From contig NZ_JADKYZ010000002.1 in assembly GCF_015354245.1 (NCBI RefSeq), positions 186,001 through 250,000 of the forward strand: a stretch of 64,000 nt of DNA, written 5' to 3'. This DNA is from Diaphorobacter caeni. GTDB taxonomy: Bacteria > Pseudomonadota > Gammaproteobacteria > Burkholderiales > Burkholderiaceae_C. Positions 45,430-53,953 of this stretch are shown here, piece after piece. Made by a program: the position numbers and the translations under genes. A model generated the notes under the pieces. That model was not told the DNA's origin, did no database searches, and was given only the letters and a program-made list of their open reading frames with translations. The first letter of the stretch is position 1. Each line of letters starts with the position of its first letter.

Positions 45430-46479
45430 ATGACCAAAGCACTGCACCACACCATGAAGCCTCCACGTTTTCAATTACGTTTTCCATTGCGCTTTCAATT
45501 GCGCTTTCGCTTCGCCGCCATCGCGCTCGCCGCCGCAGTTCCCATGCTGACGAGCCTGCCCGTCTCCGCCGAAAGCTGGCCGTCGCGCCCCGTCAAGCTG
45601 GTGGTTCCGTTCCCGCCCGGCGGCGCGGCGGATGCCATTGGCCGCTACTACGCCGACAAGCTGACCCGCGCGCTGGGCCAGCCGGTGATCGTCGACAACA
45701 AGGCCGGCGCAGGCACGGCGATCGCCGCCGAATACGTGGCACGCGCTGCACCCGACGGTTACACGATCTCGCTCGCCACCAGCGGCCAGCTCACCGTGCT
45801 GCCGCATCTGCAAAGCAATCTGCGCTTTGATCCGGTGAAGGATTTCACCCCGGTCTCGCTCGTCGCCTCGGTGCACAACGTTGTCGCGATCAACCCCAAG
45901 CTGCAGATCCACTCTCTGCCCGAACTGCTCGCGCGCGCCAAGGCCAATCCAGGCAAGGTGACCTACTCCTCCTGCGGCAGCGGCACGCTCTGCCACCTGA
46001 CCGGCGAGCTGCTGCAGAACCTCTCGGGCAGCGAGCTGCTGCATGTCCCCTACAAGGGCAGCGCACCCGCAGTCACCGCAGCGCTCGGCGGCGAGGTCGA
46101 CCTCGCCATCGACACGCTCACCGTGCTGGCTCCGCAGATCAGGGCCGGCAAGCTGCAAGGTCTGGTGCAGACCGCCGCTACTCGCTCGCCCCAGTTGCCC
46201 GACGTGCCAAGCGCCCCCGAAGCCGGCCTGCCCAGCTTCATCAGCTCCGGCTGGTTCGGCGTGGTCGTCCCAGCCAACACGCCAGCTCCCATCGTCGCAC
46301 GCCTGCAAAAAGAACTCCACACCATCGCCCGCGCCCCACAGACCGACCACGACCTGCAGGAGCGCGGCATCAGCGTGGAATACAACACGCCCACCGAGTT
46401 CGCGTCGCTGATCAGAACCGATTACTCACGATGGGGAAAGGTGGTCCAAGCAGGCAAGATCCAGCTCGCAGCGCAGTAA
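45430..46479 (+). CDS. Bug-family periplasmic receptor (tripartite tricarboxylate type)
   Basis: A 349-residue binding protein of the large Bordetella uptake-gene family: WPSRPVKLVVPFPPGGAAD opens the mature part, and VIVDNKAGAGTAIAAEYVARAAPDGYT follows. These proteins capture organic acids for TctAB transporters, none of which is nearby. The signal region is unusual: a 12-bp DNA repeat encodes alternating F-R (FQLRFPLRFQLRFRF). Starts at 45382, 45430 and 45454 are all in frame; the middle one was chosen without strong evidence. Confidence 0.87.
   Translation: MTKALHHTMKPPRFQLRFPLRFQLRFRFAAIALAAAVPMLTSLPVSAESWPSRPVKLVVPFPPGGAADAIGRYYADKLTRALGQPVIVDNKAGAGTAIAAEYVARAAPDGYTISLATSGQLTVLPHLQSNLRFDPVKDFTPVSLVASVHNVVAINPKLQIHSLPELLARAKANPGKVTYSSCGSGTLCHLTGELLQNLSGSELLHVPYKGSAPAVTAALGGEVDLAIDTLTVLAPQIRAGKLQGLVQTAATRSPQLPDVPSAPEAGLPSFISSGWFGVVVPANTPAPIVARLQKELHTIARAPQTDHDLQERGISVEYNTPTEFASLIRTDYSRWGKVVQAGKIQLAAQ
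45467..45514 (+). repeat. Tandem 12-bp repeat in the Bug receptor signal sequence
   Basis: Four adjoining 12-bp units (GTTTTCAATTAC, GTTTTCCATTGC, GCTTTCAATTGC, GCTTTCGCTTCG) in frame, giving a basic/aromatic stretch before the hydrophobic core. Confidence 0.75.
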
Positions 46480-46560
46480 CGGTGGGAGCGGCTGCATCGA
46501 TCCCGCATTCAAAACAGCGCGCCTCCGAAGCACACCAGCCCCAAGATCCCCCACCACAAC

Positions 46561-46652
46561 GCAGAGATGGGGCTTGAGACGAGGCGTCGCCGACGCTGAC
46601 AGTACTCTCGTACGGCAAGGAGGCGCAACGAAGGATCAAGCCCCATCTCTGC
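46561..46652. repeat. Long perfect inverted repeat after the Bug receptor gene
   Basis: A 17-bp sequence (GCAGAGATGGGGCTTGA, 46561-46577) is repeated exactly in inverse at 46636-46652. The 58-bp loop contains GCGTCGCCGACGC and the pair GTAC...GTAC. It lies in the 230-bp gap between the convergent Bug receptor and serA genes and may act as a two-way terminator or be a dispersed repeat. The rest of the gap shows no coding signal. Confidence 0.7.
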
Positions 46653-46709
46653 GCCTCCGCACGACTCACCATCGAAGCCGCAAGGCTTCGTCAGTCACAG
46701 CAACAAAAA

Positions 46710-47942
46710 TCAGAACAAAACGCGAGAGCGAATCGTCCCCGGCACCTTGGCCAACTTCTCCAGGGCCAGATCGGAGGACTTGGCGTCGAGATCGATGACA
46801 ACATATCCAAGCGTCTCATTCGTCTGCAAAAACTGCGCGGAAATGTTGATGTGGTTCTCCGAAAGAATCTGATTGATCTGCGAAAGCACGCCCGGCACGT
46901 TCTTGTGGATGTGCAGCAAACGATGCTTGCCCGGATGCGCAGGCAGCGCCACTTCGGGGAAATTCACCGACGAGGTGGTGGTCCCGTTGTCACTGAACTT
47001 GACCAGCTTTTCCGCCACCTCGAGCCCGATGTTGGCCTGCGCCTCCATCGTCGATCCGCCGATGTGGGGCGTGAGAATGACGTTGTCCAGCCCACGCAGC
47101 GGCGACTCGAAAATGTCGGCATTCGAGCGCGGCTCGACCGGGAACACGTCCACCGCCGCGCCCGCGAGGTGACCGGACTTCAGCGCCGCAGCGAGCGGGT
47201 CGATCTCGACCACGGTTCCGCGTGACGCGTTGAGCAAAATCGCCCCGGGCTTCATCTTGGCGATCTGCTCCGCGCCGATCATCCACTGCGTCGACGGCAA
47301 CTCGGGCACATGCAGAGTCACCACATCGCTTTGCGCCAGCAACTCGTTGAGCGACACTTGGTGCGCGTTGCCCAGCGGCAGCTTGCTGACCACGTCGTGA
47401 AAGATCACCTTCATGCCCAGCGACTCGGCCAGCACCGAGAGCTGCGTGCCGATGGAGCCATAGCCGACGATGCCCAGCGTCTTGCCGCGCGCCTCGTAGG
47501 ACTGCTCCGCACTCTTGCTCCAGCCGCCACGGTGCACCGCCGCATTCTTGGCGGGAATGCCACGCAGCAGCAGAATCGCCTCGGCCAGCACCAGCTCGGC
47601 CACCGACCGGGTATTGGAATAAGGGGCATTGAAGGCGACCACGCCATGTTCGCGCGCCGCCTGCAGGTCGATCTGGTTGGTGCCGATGCAGAAGGCGCCC
47701 ACGGCCACGAGCTTGTGCGCGTGGGCCAGCACCTCGGCCGTGAGCTGGGTGCGCGAACGGATGCCAAGAAAGTGCACGTCGGTGATGCGCTCCTTGAGCT
47801 CCTCATCGGACAGAGCGCCCTTCACCGTCTCGACATGGGTGTAACCGGACGCGTGCAGCACCTCCAGTGCGCTGGGATGAATCCCTTCCAGCAACAGGAA
47901 TTTGATCTTGCTTTTGTCCAGTGAAGTCGTCTTGGCGTTCAT
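46710..47942 (-). CDS. serA: D-3-phosphoglycerate dehydrogenase
   Basis: First step of serine synthesis from 3-phosphoglycerate. The 410-residue protein has a Rossmann NAD loop (LGIVGYGSIGTQLS), the catalytic histidine region (ILTPHIGGSTMEAQ) and a C-terminal ACT domain (HIHKNVPGVLSQINQILSE) for serine feedback, as in the E. coli type. The start MNAKTTSLDKSKIKFLLLEG has AAGGGGA just upstream. It is divergent from ugpB, and a perfect dyad lies 58 bp before the start. Confidence 0.97.
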   Translation of the reverse strand: MNAKTTSLDKSKIKFLLLEGIHPSALEVLHASGYTHVETVKGALSDEELKERITDVHFLGIRSRTQLTAEVLAHAHKLVAVGAFCIGTNQIDLQAAREHGVVAFNAPYSNTRSVAELVLAEAILLLRGIPAKNAAVHRGGWSKSAEQSYEARGKTLGIVGYGSIGTQLSVLAESLGMKVIFHDVVSKLPLGNAHQVSLNELLAQSDVVTLHVPELPSTQWMIGAEQIAKMKPGAILLNASRGTVVEIDPLAAALKSGHLAGAAVDVFPVEPRSNADIFESPLRGLDNVILTPHIGGSTMEAQANIGLEVAEKLVKFSDNGTTTSSVNFPEVALPAHPGKHRLLHIHKNVPGVLSQINQILSENHINISAQFLQTNETLGYVVIDLDAKSSDLALEKLAKVPGTIRSRVLF

Positions 47943-48000
47943 GCATTCCCCTTCGATTGCCTGCGATGCGCAGGAGTTTGAATACGCGTTTCCCACAGCA

Positions 48001-48015
48001 TTGTGCATTGCACAA
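48001..48015. promoter_or_regulatory. Perfect dyad upstream of serA
   Basis: TTGTGCATTGCACAA, seven-base arms around one T, 59-73 bp before the serA start codon. It is suited to a dimeric regulator of serA; the protein is unknown. Confidence 0.45.
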
Positions 48016-48082
48016 AACCTTGCTTTATCGATGACAATTGCAGCGCTCAAAATGGAGCACAATTCATGACAGAACTTTGTGA

Positions 48083-48102
48083 CTGTCATTGTCAATAGTC
48101 AT
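48083..48102 (+). promoter_or_regulatory. PhoB-box-like heptamers upstream of ugpB
   Basis: CTGTCAT (48083-48089), TTGTCAA and TAGTCAT run in series about 140 bp before ugpB, and CTGTCAT also occurs on the other strand at 48065-48071. Enteric ugp operons are controlled by PhoB through such repeats. Spacing here deviates from the 11-bp consensus, so the assignment is tentative. A small hairpin (GGCGAG/CTCGCC, 48184-48202) lies nearer the gene. Confidence 0.35.
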
Positions 48103-48238
48103 TGCAAGCCACGGCCCTCACCGTATTTCCCCTGTTGTGAGCACTTTCTTGCTGTGCGACAACGACATCTTCTTGTCACATTGGGCGAGTTACCATCTCG
48201 CCGCAAATAATCCACTCTCTACATCCATAGGAGCCTAC

Positions 48239-49555
48239 ATGCGGATCAAGCAACTGGCGCTGGCCACACTCGTCGCAACCACCGGCATTGCTGCACAAGC
48301 GCAAACCGAAATCCAGTGGTGGCACGCGATGACCGCCGTGAACAACGAATGGGTCAACGATCTGGCCAAACAGTTCAACGAGAGCCAGAAGGAATTCAAG
48401 GTCATCCCCACTTACAAGGGAACCTACGACGAGACCATGACGGCTGCCGTGGCGGCCTTCCGCTCGGGCGGCGCTCCGCACATCCTGCAAGTGTTCGAAG
48501 TGGGCACGGCCACGATGATGGCCTCCAAGGGAGCCACCGTTCCCGTCGCCAAGGTGCTGTCGGACAACGGCGTGACTTTCGACCCCAAGGCCTACATCCC
48601 CGCCGTCGCGTCGTACTACACGGCCCCCAACGGCCAGATGCTGAGCTTCCCGTTCAACAGCTCGACCACCGTTTTCTACTACAACAAGGACGCCTTCAAG
48701 AAGGCCGGCCTGAACGCCGACAAGGCGCCGGCCACCTGGCCCGAAGTCTTCGAAGCCGCCAAGAAGCTCAAGGCCAGCGGTCACAGCTGCCCGATGACGC
48801 TGGCGTGGATGGGCTGGACCCAGCTCGAGTCGTTCTCCACCTGGCACAACGTCGAGTTCGCCACGCACCAGAACGGTCTGAGCAAGGACGGCTACAAGGC
48901 CCGCATGAAGGTCAATTCGCCACTGCACGTGCGCCACATCGAAGACCTCGAAAAGGCTGCCAAGGCGGGCGAATTCGTCTACAAGGGCCGCGGCTCGCTG
49001 CCCCAGGCTTCGTTCGTGTCCGGTGAGTGCGCGATGATCCAGACCTCGTCCGGCTTCTACGGCGACGTGGCCAAGAACGCCAAGTTCGGCTACGGCATCG
49101 CCCAGCTGCCCTACTACCCCGACGTGAAGGGCGCACCGCAGAACACCGTGATCGGCGGCGCTTCGCTGTGGGTGATGGCCGGCAAGAAGCCTGCGGAGTA
49201 CAAGGGCGTTGCCAAGTTCTTCGAATTCATCTCGCAGACCAAGGTGCAGGCCGCGAGCCACCAGCGCACCGGCTACCTGCCCGTGACGATGGCCTCGTTC
49301 GATCTGACCGAAAAGTCGGGCTTCTATCAGAAGAACCCCGGCACCGACACCGCCGTGAACCAGATGATTCGCAAGGTGACCGACAACTCGCGCGGCATCC
49401 GCCTCGGCAACTACGTGCAGATCCGCACCATCGAGGACGAAGAACTCGAGCAGGTCTGGGCCGGCAAGAAGTCGGCCAAGGATGCTCTGAACTCCATCGT
49501 CAAGCGCGGCGATGAACTGCTGGCTCGCTTCGAAGCGGCCAACAAGGGCAAGTAA
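48239..49555 (+). CDS. ugpB: Glycerol-3-phosphate ABC transporter binding protein
   Basis: Periplasmic receptor for sn-glycerol-3-phosphate and glycerophosphodiesters. The 438-residue protein has a Sec signal (MRIKQLALATLVATTGIAAQAQ) and UgpB features: EIQWWHAMTAVNNEWVNDLAKQFN, FPFNSSTTVFYYNKDAFKKAG and MIQTSSGFYGDV. The ATG is preceded by AGGAG at 5 bp. It is the first of six genes (ugpB, A, E, C, a VOC gene and ugpQ), with an attenuating terminator behind it that would leave the receptor in excess over the membrane parts. Confidence 0.96.
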   Translation: MRIKQLALATLVATTGIAAQAQTEIQWWHAMTAVNNEWVNDLAKQFNESQKEFKVIPTYKGTYDETMTAAVAAFRSGGAPHILQVFEVGTATMMASKGATVPVAKVLSDNGVTFDPKAYIPAVASYYTAPNGQMLSFPFNSSTTVFYYNKDAFKKAGLNADKAPATWPEVFEAAKKLKASGHSCPMTLAWMGWTQLESFSTWHNVEFATHQNGLSKDGYKARMKVNSPLHVRHIEDLEKAAKAGEFVYKGRGSLPQASFVSGECAMIQTSSGFYGDVAKNAKFGYGIAQLPYYPDVKGAPQNTVIGGASLWVMAGKKPAEYKGVAKFFEFISQTKVQAASHQRTGYLPVTMASFDLTEKSGFYQKNPGTDTAVNQMIRKVTDNSRGIRLGNYVQIRTIEDEELEQVWAGKKSAKDALNSIVKRGDELLARFEAANKGK

Positions 49556-49632
49556 GCAGACAGTCCGGTATCGGCGCATGCGCCTCGTGTCCCAGTGGGC
49601 GTGAGGCGCAAGCCGCATTTTTTCACATACCT

Positions 49633-49664
49633 CCGCAGCCTCAAAAAGGCTTCGGCGGTTTTTT
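49633..49664 (+). terminator. Attenuating terminator between ugpB and ugpA
   Basis: CCGC-AGCCT pairs with AGGCT...GCGG (small bulge) and is followed by TTTTTT. It ends 15 bp before ugpA, so partial read-through is needed for the downstream genes. Confidence 0.65.
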
Positions 49665-49679
49665 GGTTTTTGAAGGCAT

Positions 49680-50561
49680 ATGGAAAAACGAGTCCTTTTC
49701 CGCTCCGCCTGGCTGCCCTGGCTGTTGCTGCTGCCGCAGATGGCCATCATCGGCATCTTCTTCTTCTGGCCTGCCGCGCAGGCCATCCTGCAGTCCTTCC
49801 AGATGGAGGACGCATTCGGTCTGAGCAAGGAATGGGTTGGCTTTGACAACTTCATTCAGCTCTTCAACGACGCTTCCTATCTCGAATCCTTCTACCGCAC
49901 GGCCATCTTCTCGGTGCTGGTGGCGGGCGTGGGCATCGCCGTGTCTTTGGCGCTGGCCATCTTTGCGGACCGCATCGTGCGCTTCGCCATGGTCTACAAG
50001 ACGCTGCTGATCGTGCCCTACGCCGTCGCGCCCGTGATCGCCGGTGTGCTGTGGGTGTTCATGTTCTCGCCTTCCCTCGGCGTGGTGTCGTACGCGCTGG
50101 AGCGCATTGGCTACAACTGGAACTTTCTCATGAACGAGAACCAGGCCATGGCGCTGATCGTGATGGCGGCCGTCTGGAAGCAGATCTCCTACAACTTCCT
50201 GTTCTTCCTCGCGGGTCTGCAATCGATTCCGAAGTCGCTCATCGAAGCCGCGTCGATCGACGGTGCCGGGCCATGGCGCCGCTTCCTGAACGTGCAGCTG
50301 CCGCTGCTCTCGCCCACCACGTTCTTCCTTCTGGTGATCAACATCGTCTACGCGTTCTTCGACACCTTCGGCATCATCGACGCGACCACGCACGGCGGCC
50401 CCGGACAGTCCACGACCATCCTGGTCTACAAGGTGTACCTCGACGGCTTCAAGGCGCTCGATCTCGGTGGCTCGGCCGCGCAGTCGGTGATCCTGATGTT
50501 CATCGTCATCGCGCTGACCGTGATCCAGTTCCGTTATGTTGAAAAGAAAGTGCAGTACTGA
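49680..50561 (+). CDS. ugpA: Glycerol-3-phosphate ABC transporter permease UgpA
   Basis: First permease, 293 residues, about six membrane helices. The EAA loop (LIEAASIDGAGPWRRFLNVQLP) that docks to UgpC is intact, and the opening SAWLPWLLLLPQMAIIGIFFFWPA is typical. It begins 124 bp after ugpB, behind a terminator-like stem, and ends 2 bp before ugpE. Confidence 0.96.
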   Translation: MEKRVLFRSAWLPWLLLLPQMAIIGIFFFWPAAQAILQSFQMEDAFGLSKEWVGFDNFIQLFNDASYLESFYRTAIFSVLVAGVGIAVSLALAIFADRIVRFAMVYKTLLIVPYAVAPVIAGVLWVFMFSPSLGVVSYALERIGYNWNFLMNENQAMALIVMAAVWKQISYNFLFFLAGLQSIPKSLIEAASIDGAGPWRRFLNVQLPLLSPTTFFLLVINIVYAFFDTFGIIDATTHGGPGQSTTILVYKVYLDGFKALDLGGSAAQSVILMFIVIALTVIQFRYVEKKVQY

Positions 50562-50563
50562 GC

Positions 50564-51415
50564 ATGATTGACCGACGTCCCTGGCTCGATGTGCTGTCTC
50601 ACGCCGTGATGATTCTCGGCGTGGCCATCGTGGCCTTTCCCATCTATCTGGCGCTCATCGCCTCCACCCACACCGCGCAGGAAATCGTGCAGGCGCCCAT
50701 GCCGCTGTGGCCCGGCACCAACATGCTGGAAAGCTACAAGGCCGCGCTGTTCGGATCGGGCAAGCTCGGCTCCAACACCGATCTGGTGCGCATGATGTGG
50801 GTGAGCTTCGTGACCGCCATGGTCATCACCGTGGGCAAGATCGCGATCTCGCTGCTCTCGGCCTTCGCCATCGTCTACTTCCGCTTTCCGTTCAAGCAGC
50901 TGTGCTTCTGGCTGATCTTCGTGACGCTGATGCTGCCGGTGGAAGTGCGCATTCTGCCCACCTACAAGGTGGTGGCCGATCTGGGCCTGCTCAACAGCTA
51001 CGCCGGTCTCACGCTGCCACTGATCGCGTCGGCGACGGCCACGTTCCTGTTCCGCCAGTTCTTCCTGACCGTTCCCGATGAACTCGTGGAAGCCGCGCGC
51101 ATCGACGGCGCGGGCCCCATGCGCTTCTTCAAGGACGTGCTGGTGCCGCTGTCGAAGACCTCGATTGCCGCGCTGTTCGTGATCCAGTTCATCTACGGCT
51201 GGAACCAGTATCTCTGGCCGCTGCTCATGACCACCTCGGAAGACATGTACCCCGTGGTCATCGGCATCAAGCGCATGGTGGCCGGTGGCGGCGAAGCGGC
51301 CATCGATTGGAACGTCGCGATGGCCACGACCATCATCGCCATGCTGCCGCCCGCGCTGGTGGTGATCCTGATGCAGAAGTGGTTCGTCAAGGGCCTGGTG
51401 GATACCGAAAAGTAA
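50564..51415 (+). CDS. ugpE: Glycerol-3-phosphate ABC transporter permease UgpE
   Basis: Second permease, 283 residues, with six hydrophobic segments, the EAA loop [25 protein letters not shown] (partly quoted families match this block) and the terminal [14 protein letters not shown] common in UgpE. It starts two bases after ugpA and is followed by ugpC after 55 bp. Confidence 0.96.
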   Translation: MIDRRPWLDVLSHAVMILGVAIVAFPIYLALIASTHTAQEIVQAPMPLWPGTNMLESYKAALFGSGKLGSNTDLVRMMWVSFVTAMVITVGKIAISLLSAFAIVYFRFPFKQLCFWLIFVTLMLPVEVRILPTYKVVADLGLLNSYAGLTLPLIASATATFLFRQFFLTVPDELVEAARIDGAGPMRFFKDVLVPLSKTSIAALFVIQFIYGWNQYLWPLLMTTSEDMYPVVIGIKRMVAGGGEAAIDWNVAMATTIIAMLPPALVVILMQKWFVKGLVDTEK

Positions 51416-51470
51416 CCCCCAGGCACCCCACACAACCAGCTTCAACCAGAACGAATTCAAAGTTTTTCAT

Positions 51471-52490
<1,020 letters not shown>

Positions 52491-52519
52491 CACAATCGTT
52501 TCCTTTCGGGAAATCGAAC

Positions 52520-52870
52520 ATGGCCTCGCTGATTCACTCCACGGTCCCGGTGCTTCCATCGCCGGACCTCGCGGTCAGCGAGGCTTTTTACGTTCAAATA
52601 CTCGGCTTTCAAGTTTTGCTGTCCATGCCCGGCACCTACCTGATCGTTGCGCGCGAGGGCTGCGAAATCCATTTCTGGCCCTGCGGCGACAACACCGAGC
52701 TGCCGCGCAATTCATCCTGCTACGTGCGCGCAGACACCGACGCGCTGCATGCCGACTTCGCCGCACGCGGACTCACGCTCGCCCTACCACAAGACCGCGA
52801 ATGGGGCATGCGCGAGCTGTATGTGATCGACCCGCACGGCAACCTGCTCAAATTTGGAGAACCTGTATGA
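52520..52870 (+). CDS. VOC-superfamily protein in the ugp operon
   Basis: A 116-residue glyoxalase/bleomycin-resistance-fold protein (VLPSPDLAVSEAFYVQILGFQVLL ... ELYVIDPHGNLLKFGEPV). Residues likely to bind metal include a His and a final Glu. It is 29 bp after ugpC and its stop overlaps the ugpQ ATG by four bases, so it is part of the operon. Role is unknown; it may be a small detoxifying or binding protein. Confidence 0.88.
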   Translation: MASLIHSTVPVLPSPDLAVSEAFYVQILGFQVLLSMPGTYLIVAREGCEIHFWPCGDNTELPRNSSCYVRADTDALHADFAARGLTLALPQDREWGMRELYVIDPHGNLLKFGEPV

Positions 52871-53625
52871 CTGCACTGGCCGCATGGCCCTATCCGCGCT
52901 GGGTGGCGCATCGTGGCGCGGGCAAGCTCGCGCCCGAGAACACCATGGTCGCGTTCCGCATGGGCGCATCGTATGGCTACCGCATGTTCGAATGCGACGC
53001 CAAGCTCAGCCAGGATGGCGTGCTGTTCCTCATGCATGACACCGATCTCAAGCGCACCACCAATGGCGTGGGCACCGGCAGCGACCGCCCCATGGGCGAG
53101 CTCGCGCAGCTCGACGCGGGCGCGTGGCACTCGCGTTCGTTCGCAGGCGAACACCTGCCCACGCTCGAGTCGCTCGCGCGCTGGTGCATCGCCAACCATC
53201 TGCATCTGAACGTGGAGATCAAACCCACGCCCGGTCAGGAAGAAGCCACGGGCCGCGCCACCGGCGAGCTGATGAACCGACTCTGGCCCAAGGACCAGGT
53301 GCCGCCGCTGTTCACCTCGTTCAAGCCCGATTCGCTGCGCGGCGCGAAAGCTGCGGCACCGGATGTTCCGCGCGGACTGCTGGTCGACAAGTTTGCCGAC
53401 GGGACCGGCGAGGCGGACATTGCGATCGCGCTGGAACTGGGATGTGTGGCGATGGTGCTGAACCATGCGCTGTGGAATCCGGCGCTGGTGGCGCGGGTGC
53501 ATGGAGCGGGGATGCGGTGCAGCAGCTACACCGTGAATGATGAGTGGGAGGCCAAGCGCTTGCTTGACATCGGCACGGATTGCATCATTACCGATCGGGT
53601 GGATTTGTTCAGTCCTGCGGGCTGA
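52867..53625 (+). CDS. ugpQ: Glycerophosphodiester phosphodiesterase
   Basis: Cytoplasmic enzyme that splits glycerophosphodiesters brought in by Ugp into glycerol-3-phosphate and an alcohol. The 252-residue protein shows WVAHRGAGKLAPENT with the catalytic His-Arg and Glu-Asn, FECDAKLSQDGVLFLMHD with the metal ligands, and LNVEIKP. No signal peptide is present. It is coupled to the VOC gene and is the last gene of the operon. Confidence 0.96.
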   Translation: MTALAAWPYPRWVAHRGAGKLAPENTMVAFRMGASYGYRMFECDAKLSQDGVLFLMHDTDLKRTTNGVGTGSDRPMGELAQLDAGAWHSRSFAGEHLPTLESLARWCIANHLHLNVEIKPTPGQEEATGRATGELMNRLWPKDQVPPLFTSFKPDSLRGAKAAAPDVPRGLLVDKFADGTGEADIAIALELGCVAMVLNHALWNPALVARVHGAGMRCSSYTVNDEWEAKRLLDIGTDCIITDRVDLFSPAG

Positions 53626-53953
53626 GCCTGCTCTTTCACCTGTTTTGCAGGCGCGTTCCGGCTGCGCTCCAGCATCTTCTTTGAGGACGCAGGCCGGGAG
53701 TTCCGCCCGGCGGCGGAGTCACCTTTTGCTTGCGCGCAAAAGGTGACCCAAAACGCGCTTTGAAGTCCTCCGGCGGAACTCGACTTCGCGCTGCGCGCTC
53801 CGCTCGGACAACCGCCGGAAGTCAGACTGGAAGAGGCGTGTTCGGCACTTCGCTTTGCTCGTGCCGCTGGCTTGTGCGCGCGTTCCTACGAGAGGATGCC
53901 TGTGCTGGCGCTACAGTGGTGGTTTGCTTTCTGCAATTCGCACTCTAGTCCGT
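53626..53953. other. Gap between ugpQ and mscS holding one structured repeat unit
   Basis: Contains repeat unit C (53683-53866). No open frame with coding character is seen. The last 85 bp before mscS would carry its promoter; no clear sigma70 site was recognised. Confidence 0.65.
53683..53866 (+). repeat. Structured dispersed repeat, copy C (single unit)
   Basis: One unit only, oriented like the left arms of copies A and B. Hairpin 0 is GCCGGG/CCCGGC, and hairpin 1 is GTCACCTTTTGC/GCAAAAGGTGAC (53718-53747). Hairpin 2 is built on CCGGCGG/CCGCCGG, and hairpin 3 is CGGCAC/GTGCCG. In hairpin 1 a T-to-C change is balanced by A-to-G on the other strand relative to copies A and B. Confidence 0.85.
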
